64,000 nt of DNA, taken from NCBI GenBank assembly GCA_965263105.1, contig CBDHGL010000003.1, positions 2,852,001 to 2,916,000 on the forward strand, given 5' to 3'. Shown here one piece after another: positions 26,301 through 34,585 of this stretch. The position numbers and the translations under genes are program-made. Each line of letters opens with the position of its first letter. Within the stretch, counting starts at the first letter, position 1. The DNA comes from JBCCTX01 sp965263105 (GTDB lineage Bacteria > Bacteroidota > Bacteroidia > J057). The notes beneath the pieces are model-generated. The model was given only the letters and a program-made list of their open reading frames with translations. It did not search any database and was not told the origin of the DNA.

Positions 26301-26596
26301 TATCAACAGAACTCCCTACATCGAATGCTAAGAAGCTTGCAGATGCCAGTACAGTATATGTTTACCCAAATCCCTTGGCATCTTCTTCCCAACTGTTTAT
26401 AGAGTCTCAATCAACTGGCTTAATCCCCAACTCACTCAGGATTACTGATTTGATGGGCAAAGAAGTCGGGACATGGACCTTTACCCCTTCATCTCTAATT
26501 CAGAAGATTCAGCTGCCTACTTTACCTATAGGAATGTATCTAGCTGAAATACAAACCGGAGAAGAATCCTTCTACCAACGGATTCAAATCCAATAA
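23360..26596 (+). CDS. T9SS-secreted M4 (thermolysin-like) metalloprotease with PD40-like repeats
   Basis: 1078 aa. Signal peptide (LLCFFALVEVSWAQ), then an FTP/PepSY-type propeptide (~100-300; HVNLHQHYRGIPIHGGELKV), then the M4 catalytic domain (~390-660). Zinc ligands are H479 and H483 in HEMTHG and E503 in ALNESFAD; E480 is the general base and H571 in GGVHINSG is the thermolysin H231 equivalent. A complete active site and propeptide imply a functional secreted endopeptidase. Residues ~670-980 hold propeller-like strands (VSVSDDGTLAIMI, VVLSKDGKRFAAV, LEWDHSGQFLFYD) resembling the PD40 lipoproteins nearby. The last ~75 (YPNPL...GMYLAEI) are a T9SS sorting domain. The added propeller is unusual for M4 enzymes and may supply substrate binding. 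Confidence 0.9.
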   Translation: MKKHIVYTFTLLCFFALVEVSWAQEELQTNREPLTVHPFDAKKTFHQSEAHDSYPYRKIDGRASGEPAIQQVFSPLSGKNLYANGVLDKKWKDPKSHVPVFIKTYHPVQHTSTGQLFKSKNQVRKITNDYLQHIDHFLALKNPVDELQIDQIRDDKEGHTHVNLHQHYRGIPIHGGELKVHYSPNGTRIVNGHHFPTPKLRSLSPRLSSEEALAIAHEDIQRREKPVNLLLEGANEWGKASPSTAELVLYPSPGKKGKFHLAYSIDFHPSLTSHWAYMVDAQTGEVLDAYSQACSFIQNFGQEFAMEAHAPFASFNPREKQARDLNGKNQSFQTYEAQGQNGQAFLMIDASKRMHKGLSPGKAFPEFGGETGSIFTMDLRNQALKQDATFSYVVSENDQWDPIAVSAHTNSDICYDYYEQVHGRNSINDGGMDIVSFINVANEDGSSMGNAFWVDRFMFYGNGDRAFGPFAGALDVGGHEMTHGVIASSANLEYKNASGALNESFADIFGIMVDREDYKLAEDIVNPDIFPSGAMRDLANPHNGASPGDPRWQPSHMDEYVETTQDNGGVHINSGIPNHAAYRIIESIGHEKTERIYYRALTEYLTRSSNFLDCRFAVVQSAKDLFGDQSQEALACAQGFAAVGIGEPVPDNDTPTDPETKTPPLEVNPGSQFIMFTNTDPFCDCPLQRVDLEDQSIETISKTHHIRPVSVSDDGTLAIMITDNREVSLIDLSGDSPFEEVVETGEVTWGNVVLSKDGKRFAAVTDQAEGSIFIADLVSGEIVQFELYNPTTGQGITQSDMVLFADALEWDHSGQFLFYDALNSVGASSSRESDEYWDIGILHAWDNERNTFGSGQITKIFTNLPPGFDIGNPSLAKNSTHILTYEIVNFSENEYQILSTNLETGDTKMIWENVRLGFPEYSVTDNQLIFSAENTSGEPVLATIDLQADKITPIAGTETGIIGNAKWPIWYATGTRSLVPLSTELPTSNAKKLADASTVYVYPNPLASSSQLFIESQSTGLIPNSLRITDLMGKEVGTWTFTPSSLIQKIQLPTLPIGMYLAEIQTGEESFYQRIQIQ

Positions 26597-26640
26597 AGAA
26601 TCATCTTTTTGTCAAATACTCAACAAATAATTTTACTGAA

Positions 26641-27243
26641 ATGAAAAGTTTCACTTCATCACTCACATGCCTTTTTTTAAGCCTGTTAATGGTTTTATTC
26701 GGGAGCCCTGCTTATGCCGCCGCCAATAGTGGAGATATTCCTCCCTTAGTGGTAGCAGAAGATATACTTATTCAGACTCCTTCTGGAGAATATACCTTAC
26801 GGGCAGGAACTCAAATTGTAGTAGAATCTACCCAAACCTACACGTCAGAAAATCTTGCACCTGGCCAATCGATTAATGTCCGAGTCAAATACAACATTGT
26901 CGTTAAGAAGCAGACGCTGATTGCTGCTGGTTCTATGGGAAATGCTACTATTTCCCGAATCAATAAACCCAAAGTTTTTGGAAAAGGAGGCGAAATGATT
27001 GTACAGGTTCAAAATATACAGTCAGTTGATGGACAGCAGATTCCCGTAACAGGTATTCCCATGATCTTAAAAGGGGACAATCGCGCGGGATTGGCTTGGG
27101 GGCTATCCATTCCGCTGTTCTTACTCACCATTATAGGAGGGGGTGTTGGATTCCTTATCAAAGGGAAACCCGCCGAGTTGAGGTCAGGGATGACGCTAAA
27201 TGCCAATGTAGCCTCTGACATGGAAGTAGAGGTCGAGGAATAG
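26641..27243 (+). CDS. Exported single-pass membrane protein of unknown function
   Basis: 200 aa. A signal peptide (LFLSLLMVLFGSPAYA) precedes a beta-rich middle (DILIQTPSGEYTLRAGTQIVVE; VRVKYNIVVKKQTLIAAGS; ISRINKPKVFGKGGEMIVQ; SVDGQQIPVTGIPMILKGD). A C-terminal transmembrane helix follows (LAWGLSIPLFLLTIIGGGVGFLI, about 152-174), then a short tail of strands and Glu/Val. The middle resembles domains that describe limits or set points of a beta barrel, but I do not recognise the family. It follows the M4 protease gene by 44 bp and is the last gene before a strong terminator, so it closes the block that begins with the ECF sigma factor. Confidence 0.65.
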   Translation: MKSFTSSLTCLFLSLLMVLFGSPAYAAANSGDIPPLVVAEDILIQTPSGEYTLRAGTQIVVESTQTYTSENLAPGQSINVRVKYNIVVKKQTLIAAGSMGNATISRINKPKVFGKGGEMIVQVQNIQSVDGQQIPVTGIPMILKGDNRAGLAWGLSIPLFLLTIIGGGVGFLIKGKPAELRSGMTLNANVASDMEVEVEE

Positions 27244-27274
27244 AAGCCGTCTCTGATGGCGGGTTGGTTTGACG

Positions 27275-27304
27275 CTCCGTGGCTCCTAGCCACGGAGTTT
27301 TTTT
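27275..27304 (+). terminator. Strong intrinsic terminator
   Basis: A perfect 10-bp stem (CTCCGTGGCT with AGCCACGGAG) around a CCT loop is followed directly by seven T. It ends the plus-strand block that begins at 10.8 kb. The minus-strand oxidoreductase gene ends 18 bp away on the other side; the U-run serves only the plus strand. Confidence 0.9.
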
Positions 27305-27321
27305 AAAGTTCTAGATAAGGA

Positions 27322-28338
27322 TCAAATGTCTGGGTCTATCTTTACTCGTTTTCCTGTCTCTGCCGACTCAAAAATAGCATCCAAAGCTGCCGTATTTCCC
27401 CAGGTGTCTGTCATAGGAACAGGAATATCTCCATTTTCTAAAATGGCCTTGGAGAAATTATCTCCCTGGAGGGTGTATTGATTGCAAATAGGGAAACGTT
27501 TTGTCTGGCCATCATTGCGGTGGAAGTCTCCGGCATAGATTGTGTATTCAGCAGGATGATCTGCTGGGGCATTATAGGGTATTTTTACCTCCAGCCGTTT
27601 TTCTGTACCATACACTTCAAAGGTCTGATGTCCAATCATCTGCATACTACACATGAACATAGATTGGATGCCTCCAAAGTCCAGGAGTACCGTACCCAGG
27701 GCGTCAATACCCAACTGGGGATCTGTTTCTATCATGGCCATGACAGACTCAGGCTCTTTTCCCAATACATAGCGAGAAAGGGTTAGAGGATAAACCCCAA
27801 TATCGTACATACCCCCTCCGCCCCATTCAGGTACATTGCGAACGTTTTCAGGGTTGGTATTGAAATAGCTAAAATGTCCATGTATGGCCTTGATTTCGCC
27901 CAATTTTCCTGACTGCACGATAGATCGGACTTCATACCAGAGGGGATGGGATTTTACCATGAAGGCTTCGCCTACTTTGAGATGGGGATGGCCTTTACAG
28001 AACTCCATAAAATCTCGAAGTTCTTCCCGGTTGAGGGCAAAGGGTTTTTCGCACAGAACGTGTTTCCCCGCTTCCATTGCCTTTATTGTCCAGGGGATAT
28101 GCAAATGGTTGGGAAGAGGATTGTAAATGGCATCGACATCTGGGTCAGCCAATAATTCCTCATATGACCCATAGACTTTGGGAATTCCCAATGGCTCAGC
28201 CGTTTGCTGAGCTTTCTCCAGGTTTCTCGATGCTAAGGCAGTAACTTCACTGTATTGGCCTTGTTGCATGGCTGGGATGACCCGTCTTCTAGCTATACGG
28301 GCTGCTCCGAGAATTCCCCAACGTACTTTTTTAGGCAT
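27322..28338 (-). CDS. Gfo/Idh/MocA family NAD(P)-dependent oxidoreductase
   Basis: 338 aa, cytoplasmic. The Rossmann N-terminus VRWGILGAARIARRRVIPAM carries a GxxxxA-type dinucleotide loop, and CEKPFAL (E97-K98-P99) is the family signature with the catalytic lysine. The C-terminal alpha/beta domain (about 125-330) has EVRSIVQSGKLGEIKAIHGHF and GGGMYDIGVYPL, typical of the family. Members oxidise sugars, inositols or trans-dihydrodiols; the substrate cannot be read here. It is the last gene of a minus-strand train, 34 bp after the BaiN-type flavoprotein. It could act on an unusual sugar imported by one of the neighbouring systems, but nothing ties it to one. Confidence 0.9.
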   Translation of the reverse strand: MPKKVRWGILGAARIARRRVIPAMQQGQYSEVTALASRNLEKAQQTAEPLGIPKVYGSYEELLADPDVDAIYNPLPNHLHIPWTIKAMEAGKHVLCEKPFALNREELRDFMEFCKGHPHLKVGEAFMVKSHPLWYEVRSIVQSGKLGEIKAIHGHFSYFNTNPENVRNVPEWGGGGMYDIGVYPLTLSRYVLGKEPESVMAMIETDPQLGIDALGTVLLDFGGIQSMFMCSMQMIGHQTFEVYGTEKRLEVKIPYNAPADHPAEYTIYAGDFHRNDGQTKRFPICNQYTLQGDNFSKAILENGDIPVPMTDTWGNTAALDAIFESAETGKRVKIDPDI

Positions 28339-28372
28339 AGGTAAATTTTTTTCAATATAGAGTTTTCCAGTC

Positions 28373-29626
28373 TCATTTTTCCCGTTTCAATTTAATCGCC
28401 TCTGCCATGGCCCCTCCTGCAATCCATCCTCCGGTCCACGCCGCTTGGAAATTGAAGCCTCCGGTAATGGCATCAATATCCAGAACCTCTCCCGCAAAAT
28501 ACAATCCGGGATGAATTTTGCTTTCAAAGCGCTTGAAATGTACTTCTTTTAGGGCTATCCCCCCAGCAGTAACAAACTCCTCTTTGAATGTACTTTTTCC
28601 ATTGACATCAAATTGTGTTTCTGTCAGAATTTTTGTCAACTTCTCCAACTCTTTTGAGGAAATATCTGCCCATCTTTTACTGCCCTGAATTTTGCTATGG
28701 AGAATGATACTTTCCCAAAGTCGATGGGGAACAGAAAGAGCATTGGGAGAACTCAACCTCTTGCGGGAGTTATGTTGTTTATGTTGAAACAACTTTTCCT
28801 TGACCCGATCTGTAGAGGGCTCTCCCAGCCAGTTAATTTCAATAGGAAACTGATATCCCTTTTGGTGCAATATCCGAGCCCCCCAAGCGGATAGTCGAAG
28901 AATACCCGGGCCACTAAGTCCCCAATGGGTGATAAGGGCTGGCCCTTGGGCCTGAAGCTTGGTTTGAGGAATATGTAGGTATGTCATGGGAATAGACAAA
29001 CCTTGCAGCCCTTTTAGAATAGGGTGTTTAATATTAAAGGTAAATAGAGAGGGGACAGGATCGACCAATTTATGTCCCAAAGCCTTGGCGAGTTTCCATA
29101 CAGTAGGATTACTCCCACTTGCCAGCATCAATAGGCTAGCCTGAAACTGAGTTTGAAGAGCGGTGGTGATTTTCCAAAGCGAAGCGCTTTGGGAGGGAGG
29201 AGTAATGGAACGAACATTTTGCTGGAGGAGCACCTGAATACCCAGCTTTCTGGCTTCATAACTAAGGCAGGAAATAACGCTTTGTGATAGATCACTCTGA
29301 GGAAATACCCTCCCATCTGCTTCAATTTTGGTGGCCACCCCTCTAGATTCAAACCAATCCAGGGTATCTCCAGGAGCAAAGCGATGGAAGGGGCCTAACA
29401 ACTCTTTTGACCCACGAGGATAGAACTGTATGAGTTCAGTAGGATCAAAGCAGGCATGGGTGAGATTGCAGCGTCCTCCCCCTGATATTTTGACTTTCTG
29501 GAGGACCTCTTTCCCCCGTTCCAGAATTGCTATCCGTGCATCTGGAGCTTTTTTTGCTGCCTCAATGGCCGCAAAAAAACCAGCTGCCCCTCCCCCCACA
29601 ATAATTATATCAAAATTCTTTTCCAA
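28373..29626 (-). CDS. BaiN/HI0933 family FAD-dependent oxidoreductase
   Basis: 417 aa, cytoplasmic. The N-terminus FDIIIVGGGAAGFFAAIEAA (GGGAAG at 11-16) is an FAD-binding Rossmann motif, and the family hallmark KVKISGGGRCNLTHAC follows at about 44-59. The C-terminal signature FAGEVLDIDAITGGFNFQAAW and GWIAGG closes the FAD site. The length is usual for the family. The Clostridium BaiN relative is a bile-acid flavin oxidoreductase, but most members (HI0933, YhiN) have no known substrate, so the name is for family only. It lies 17 bp after the MG2-like gene and is probably cotranscribed with it. Confidence 0.9.
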   Translation of the reverse strand: MEKNFDIIIVGGGAAGFFAAIEAAKKAPDARIAILERGKEVLQKVKISGGGRCNLTHACFDPTELIQFYPRGSKELLGPFHRFAPGDTLDWFESRGVATKIEADGRVFPQSDLSQSVISCLSYEARKLGIQVLLQQNVRSITPPSQSASLWKITTALQTQFQASLLMLASGSNPTVWKLAKALGHKLVDPVPSLFTFNIKHPILKGLQGLSIPMTYLHIPQTKLQAQGPALITHWGLSGPGILRLSAWGARILHQKGYQFPIEINWLGEPSTDRVKEKLFQHKQHNSRKRLSSPNALSVPHRLWESIILHSKIQGSKRWADISSKELEKLTKILTETQFDVNGKSTFKEEFVTAGGIALKEVHFKRFESKIHPGLYFAGEVLDIDAITGGFNFQAAWTGGWIAGGAMAEAIKLKREK

Positions 29627-29643
29627 AGATTCCCTATTGGCCG

Positions 29644-31392
29644 TTAAGGATTCAACCCAACGGTAATGACTTTTTCATATAAAATGGGCGTGCCATTGTC
29701 CCATATCCCTTCTATCTGTATCAGGTAGGTGCCGGGTTTATCATTTATATATAAGTCTAAAGGAAACGCCTTGCCTCCATCTAGGGTGATAGAAGGGTTC
29801 CAATAGAAAACCGGGCGAAAATCGGGAATTTTACTATCCATGGGGCCTTGATTATCCAAATTCGTCAGGTTGAAAATCCTTGGAGAATAGTATCCCACAA
29901 TATCTACATTATTGTGGGTATGGGATATGTTTGTGGGAGTTTTTCCATCCCGAGTTATGAAGGAAATGACACCAAACTCCCCGATTGGACCAAATTGGTC
30001 AGGCAAGGTGAGTAAGCGATTGTAAATGTCCAAACGAGAAATATTGTTCCAATTAAGGGCCAAAACTGCATTGTTGTTATAGGTGAAAAACTCATTCACC
30101 TGAAGCAAAGGAGGCTTTTTTATGCGATTATCTCTAGTAAGGGTAAAGTCATTGGGTATGTAGAGTTTAAAACTTTTATCATAGGTAGGGTTATCCGGGT
30201 CAAATGGCTTTGTCCGTTTCGTTCGCATTCTGAGGGGAGGAACCGCATTTTTTATGAAATCTTCCATCCCCTCATATGGGTTGAAGGCATCTACTTCATA
30301 TGAAGAGGTGGGGGTCGGACGTTGGGCTTTTACCACATTCCTCTTAGCGCGGATATTGGTTAGGCTGCCAAAGAGATTGTCCAACTGGAAGCGCCGCTGG
30401 TATTCCTGGATATAGCGTTGAACCTCTGCTGTCATCGGAGGAATTTCTTGGGCAATCTGAGGAGCCAATAGGACTTCCCCTAATGGAATCTGTTCAACAA
30501 TAGGCGTATAAGTGGGCCTATAAGGGCTCGCATCAAAAATTTGTACAGTTGTACTGTCATAGAAATCTTCAAAATCAAAAGTAACGCCTCCCCTTTCTAC
30601 AGGTTTTACCAGCCGTTGACCTGTTTGGTTAACAAAGCCCACCACGAAGGGCGATTGGATAGGCACCTTTGTTTCTGGATTTTTTAACACAAAGTGTTTC
30701 CGGAGCTTGTTTTCTGCTTGGATTAGGCCTTCTTGGGGAATACTCAGGGTAAATGCCAAATTCTGCGCTTCATTTGCAGCTTGAAGGATACTGGAAGAAG
30801 ACTGGACAAATTGTAAGTCTTTAATGACCATAGAAAGATGGGCATTTCCAGATAGGGTGTTGGGAACTTGTAGGCGTAGGGACAGTTTTTCTCTAGGGAC
30901 GAAGGCGTCCTTAATAGGAGAAACCTGTAGACCACCTGAGTTTCTTGCCTGATAGCTGCTTAGCTCTTCTGCAGGAAGTAATTCCCCTTCTACGGCAGGT
31001 TGGTAAATGGGAAGGAGGGTGGTGAACATGATCTGGGGAGAAAAATTTAAGTTCCATAGGGTATAAGCCCGAAAGAGGTAGTATCCGTTAGGGATATCCG
31101 CAGGCAAGGCGATATCTGCATGCACTTGAGGCTTTTCTGCCTTTAGTTGCTTGGCTGTTACAAGTTCTCCTTGGGCGTCCCATAATTCGATATGGACTAT
31201 GTTACTTTGCTGAGTTTGGGGATTCATGAAGAATACAGAGTACCAAATATCTTCGCCTGCCACATAAAAATCCTTATCAAATTTCACATGGAGGGGCTCG
31301 GGAATATTGTTTTGCTGAGCCTGCCCGATAAGGGGGCTTAAGGCGACCATCAAGATCCAGGTTAAAAAGAATATGCTATTTTTCATTCTCAT
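29644..31392 (-). CDS. Secreted MG2-domain-like protein associated with the TonB/DUF4249 operon
   Basis: 582 aa. A signal peptide ends in LIGQAQ at about residue 25. Residues ~30-135 (LHVKFDKDFYVAGEDIWYSVFF...GYYLFRAYTLWNL) match the alpha-2-macroglobulin MG2-type strand pattern (a thread that begins with DKDxYxxGExxW and ends in GxYxxRAY), common in exported Bacteroidota proteins near TonB receptors. Further immunoglobulin-like strands follow, and the last ~90 residues (ITLDGGKAFPLDLYIND...YLIQIEGIWDNGTPILYEKVITVG) look like a closing beta domain. There is no thioester motif, so it is not a functional macroglobulin. It lies 7 bp after the last of three DUF4249 genes in the same train and probably works at the outer membrane with them. 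Confidence 0.7.
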   Translation of the reverse strand: MRMKNSIFFLTWILMVALSPLIGQAQQNNIPEPLHVKFDKDFYVAGEDIWYSVFFMNPQTQQSNIVHIELWDAQGELVTAKQLKAEKPQVHADIALPADIPNGYYLFRAYTLWNLNFSPQIMFTTLLPIYQPAVEGELLPAEELSSYQARNSGGLQVSPIKDAFVPREKLSLRLQVPNTLSGNAHLSMVIKDLQFVQSSSSILQAANEAQNLAFTLSIPQEGLIQAENKLRKHFVLKNPETKVPIQSPFVVGFVNQTGQRLVKPVERGGVTFDFEDFYDSTTVQIFDASPYRPTYTPIVEQIPLGEVLLAPQIAQEIPPMTAEVQRYIQEYQRRFQLDNLFGSLTNIRAKRNVVKAQRPTPTSSYEVDAFNPYEGMEDFIKNAVPPLRMRTKRTKPFDPDNPTYDKSFKLYIPNDFTLTRDNRIKKPPLLQVNEFFTYNNNAVLALNWNNISRLDIYNRLLTLPDQFGPIGEFGVISFITRDGKTPTNISHTHNNVDIVGYYSPRIFNLTNLDNQGPMDSKIPDFRPVFYWNPSITLDGGKAFPLDLYINDKPGTYLIQIEGIWDNGTPILYEKVITVGLNP

Positions 31393-31399
31393 TATGAGG

Positions 31400-32455
31400 T
31401 TAATTCCAGTAGTCTGGACGAATTGAAGTTTCAGTTAGGTAGTATTCAAGAAAAAACAATCTACAGTTGGGACATGGACAAGGTGGAGGAGGAACAGGTG
31501 GGAAGCTTTGGCAAGCATTCTCATGGCAACGTTCCAATATAGAAATAGGAATATCTCCCCCACCTATAACCGAGGCTCTGGCTGTATCAGCCAGGGAAAA
31601 CTCAATATACCCCAATACAGCTTTTTTCATTTCATTTCCCACCATCTCTCTGATATTGCCTTCCAAAGGAGCAGGCAGTTCATCAAACAAGGTTCCTTCA
31701 TTTTCGCTGAGTGTTCGAGCTTTCTCATAATAGGAATGAGCCAGAGAATCAATAGGATGTAGATAGGCATTGAAATAGAAGTTCTCTTTGAAGGCGAAAT
31801 CTAACTTGCGTGAGGCAAGGTGAATTTTTTGTGGGCCGTATGTAAGTGGCCGGGGATTCAAAATGGCTGATGGGAATTCATCTACTCCTTCCTCTAGGTA
31901 GCAAAGTGAATCCCGCCAATCACGAAGGGACCAACTATTATCTACCTGCCACCTAAAATAAGTTTTCGGGGCCTCTGGGGAAGTAGTAATATAGGCATAG
32001 AGTTCGGCATACCATTGGAAAAAAAGGCTCCCATCCTCTTGACGCACGTCTCTTGGACGATATTCTACTATCAAGGAATCTTGGATAATTTTAGGTTGGA
32101 CCTCCTGAGGTAAGGATTTGAACCTTCTTCCATCGGGAAGGGAAACTTCAATTTCATAGGTATTGCCCGCAACTAGGGTAAAACCCTCTGGGAGGTCGAG
32201 TACACCTATTTCCACAGGTATCAAACTGCCATACAGTTTGCCATTTTCAAAAATCTTAGCTGTAGCAGAAATAGGTGTTGACAAAGTATCCAGTCCATTT
32301 GTTTCAGAAATCCTCAAGGTTCTTTCGCTAGAGCTATTACTGAAAATCCCCAGAATAATGAGCTCAGATTCCCCACTAGAAGAAAGATCAATCTCCGTAA
32401 TACACCCCCAGCAGGTGAGCCACAAAACATACAGAATAAGTGTCCTAATCTTCAT
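31400..32455 (-). CDS. DUF4249 lipoprotein, third in tandem
   Basis: 351 aa. Lipobox TCWGC at about 14-18, then the DUF4249 opening ITEIDLSSSGESELIILGIFSNSSSERTL and the strands FRWQVDNSWSLRDWRDSLCYLEE and YFNAYLHPIDSLAHSYYEKA. The C-terminus carries a five-Cys tail (C-x4-C-x10-C-x-C-x2-C, reading ERCHENAC then PCPCPNCRLFF). DUF4249 proteins are usually coded next to TonB receptors and are thought to act as outer-membrane accessories for ligand uptake. The gene has 16 bp to the DUF4249 gene upstream and 7 bp to the MG2-like gene downstream. Function within the complex is unknown. Confidence 0.85.
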   Translation of the reverse strand: MKIRTLILYVLWLTCWGCITEIDLSSSGESELIILGIFSNSSSERTLRISETNGLDTLSTPISATAKIFENGKLYGSLIPVEIGVLDLPEGFTLVAGNTYEIEVSLPDGRRFKSLPQEVQPKIIQDSLIVEYRPRDVRQEDGSLFFQWYAELYAYITTSPEAPKTYFRWQVDNSWSLRDWRDSLCYLEEGVDEFPSAILNPRPLTYGPQKIHLASRKLDFAFKENFYFNAYLHPIDSLAHSYYEKARTLSENEGTLFDELPAPLEGNIREMVGNEMKKAVLGYIEFSLADTARASVIGGGDIPISILERCHENACQSFPPVPPPPCPCPNCRLFFLEYYLTETSIRPDYWN

Positions 32456-32471
32456 GATTATTAGGCTATCG

Positions 32472-33512
32472 CTATTTCCAGTAAGTTGGAGGGGTCTCAG
32501 TCTCTATATTTTCTTTAGCTTCAAACCATTTTCCGCAATCCTCACAAAGACATACGGTATCAAAGGGATTACACACCCAGCCATCGCAGGGATTGGTCAA
32601 TTGAAAGGTGAAATCTCCTCGATTGATTCTTAATCGGGTGGTATCCGCCAGGGAAAACTCGATAAATCCAATAGCTTCTAATTGAGCCCCATTATCGGCA
32701 ATCTCTCGAACATTCCCTTGGATAGCTGCAGGAACTTCATCAAAGATAGCCCCTTGATTTTGGACTAACCTAAGGGATTTGTCATAGTATTCATAGGCGG
32801 ATGAGTCAACAGTATGTAGATAGGAATTGAAGTAATAGGTTTCTATGAAAGGGGCACCTAAAGGCCTACTTGCGACTAGGATTTGTTGGATTCCGGGTCT
32901 CACTTTGCGTCCGGATAAGATAACGGGATCAAAATCACGTACACTTTCTGTAAGGTAGCATAGGGTATCTCTCCAATCGCGAAAGGACCAGGAATTATCG
33001 ATCTGCCAACGGAAAAAGGCCGAAGGTAAGTCGGCTTCAGCCAAGGATAAGTGAGCAAATAATTGGACTACCCAAGCAAATTCTGTACTTCCATCTTCTT
33101 GTGGGGTACTCTGGGTTGTAATTTGAAAACTCAGTGAATCCGGTTGGAATTTGGGTTGCACAATTTGGGGGAAAGAACGAAAAACTCGACCATCAGAGGT
33201 GCTTATTTCCGCTTGGTAGGAGTCTCCTTCTTTAAGCTGATATTCAGTTGGAAGAACTAGCTCCCCAGTTTGAGGAGAGGCTAAATTCGCCCATACTTCT
33301 CCATTTTTGAGAATCACCCCATTCGCATTTACAGGGACCGCAAGGGTATCTAATCCATTGGTCTCTTGAACCCTAATACTTCTTTCTCCTGGACTATTAC
33401 TGATTACTCCCCCGATAATGAGTCTTTTCTCTCCCTTTTCGGCTATATCAATTTCCGAGATACAGCCCCAGAGAAATAGTAAAATGAAGAAATTTAACCC
33501 GAAATATTTCAT
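32472..33512 (-). CDS. DUF4249 lipoprotein, second in tandem
   Basis: 346 aa. Lipobox LFLWGC at about 12-17, then ISEIDIAEKGEKRLIIGG and the family strands (RIRVQETNGLDTL-type segment, YQAEISTSDGRVFRS, FRWQIDNSWSFRDWRDTLCYL). The five-Cys tail reads PCDGWVC then VCLCEDCGKWF. The segment FIEFSLADTTRLRINRGDFTFQL is nearly the same in the next gene upstream (FIEFSLADTTRLLIERGDFTFQL), so the two are recent paralogs. Spacing to neighbours is 16 and 10 bp. It is predicted to be an outer-membrane-associated accessory of the TonB receptor coded upstream. Confidence 0.85.
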   Translation of the reverse strand: MKYFGLNFFILLFLWGCISEIDIAEKGEKRLIIGGVISNSPGERSIRVQETNGLDTLAVPVNANGVILKNGEVWANLASPQTGELVLPTEYQLKEGDSYQAEISTSDGRVFRSFPQIVQPKFQPDSLSFQITTQSTPQEDGSTEFAWVVQLFAHLSLAEADLPSAFFRWQIDNSWSFRDWRDTLCYLTESVRDFDPVILSGRKVRPGIQQILVASRPLGAPFIETYYFNSYLHTVDSSAYEYYDKSLRLVQNQGAIFDEVPAAIQGNVREIADNGAQLEAIGFIEFSLADTTRLRINRGDFTFQLTNPCDGWVCNPFDTVCLCEDCGKWFEAKENIETETPPTYWK

Positions 33513-33522
33513 GGTCTTATGT

Positions 33523-34569
33523 TTAATCCCAATAAGCAGGTTTAGTTTCTGAATCTATCCCAAAAAAACCTCCGCAGTTCCGACAGGCACAAGGGGGAGA
33601 AACACCTCCAGGCGTAGCGGGAGCGCAGGAAAAATCCCCTGCACATGGGTCAAATAACTGGAATGTGAAGTCTCCGCGTTCTATTAATAAGCGAGTGGTG
33701 TCTGCTAATGAAAACTCAATAAACCCCAAAACAGGTTCTAAGGAGGGATTTTCCCCAATTTCTTCAAGGTTGCCTTCTATAAAGCCAGGAATCTCATCAA
33801 AAATAGCGCCCTGGTTACCAACCAGGCGTTCGGCGGATTCATAGAATTTAAAGGAGTGCTCATCTACAGAATGGAGGAAAGAACTAAAGTAAGTTTCTAC
33901 TAAAAAAGTTTCCCCTAACTGCCGCGAAGCAATCTGTACCCTAGATGAGCCTGGACCTATATCTTGCCCCCTCACAATAGTGGCGGGTAGAGTTGTAGGA
34001 GGATCCTCTACATAGCAATTCACCCCACGCGAATCCCTGAAAATCCAACTATTTTCAATTTGCCACCTAAAAAACAATTGGTCGAATCCTTCTTCGGGTA
34101 GGGTTATATGAGCAAAAATCCGAGCCAGGTTGGTAGGGATTACGTTGCCATCTGCGTCCTCTATTGTGGCTGGGACAACGTCAAAACTCATGGAATCAAG
34201 CGAAAAAGCAGGCTTCACCGTTTGGGGCGAAGAGAGAAACTCTCTGCCATCCTCCGTCTGGATTTGTACCTGATAAGAAAAACCTGGAAGGATTCTTTCA
34301 GATGTAGGTAACCTGAGAACACCTGTACTCACCTGTTCAAGGTCAACTCTGTATTCCCCATCTCTTAGTAAAAAACCCCTGGCAGAAACGGGACTCGATA
34401 AGGTATCAAAACCTGCCGTCAATCGGACCTGAATGAGTCGTTCATCACTGCTGTTGCTGATGACCCCACCAATGGAAAGGCGTGGCTCCCCTTCTAGATC
34501 AAAATCGATCTCTGAAATACAGCTTGAACAAAGCAGGCACAGAAGAAACAGGTATTTCGAAATATTCAT
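33523..34569 (-). CDS. DUF4249 lipoprotein, first in tandem
   Basis: 348 aa from ATG 34569 (MNISKYLFLLCLLCSSC). An open frame extends 45 codons further up into the TonB gene, but only this start gives a lipobox (LCSSC), and it lies 16 bp after the TonB stop. The mature protein opens ISEIDFDLEGEPRLSIGG and carries YQVQIQTEDGREFLS, FRWQIENSWIFRDSRG and SSFLHSVDEHSFKFYESA. The five-Cys tail reads PCAGDFSC then CACRNCGGFF. It is the DUF4249 gene nearest to the TonB receptor and should be its first accessory protein. Why three such proteins serve one receptor is unknown. Confidence 0.85.
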   Translation of the reverse strand: MNISKYLFLLCLLCSSCISEIDFDLEGEPRLSIGGVISNSSDERLIQVRLTAGFDTLSSPVSARGFLLRDGEYRVDLEQVSTGVLRLPTSERILPGFSYQVQIQTEDGREFLSSPQTVKPAFSLDSMSFDVVPATIEDADGNVIPTNLARIFAHITLPEEGFDQLFFRWQIENSWIFRDSRGVNCYVEDPPTTLPATIVRGQDIGPGSSRVQIASRQLGETFLVETYFSSFLHSVDEHSFKFYESAERLVGNQGAIFDEIPGFIEGNLEEIGENPSLEPVLGFIEFSLADTTRLLIERGDFTFQLFDPCAGDFSCAPATPGGVSPPCACRNCGGFFGIDSETKPAYWD

Positions 34570-34585
34570 GTGAGTTACACGGGTA

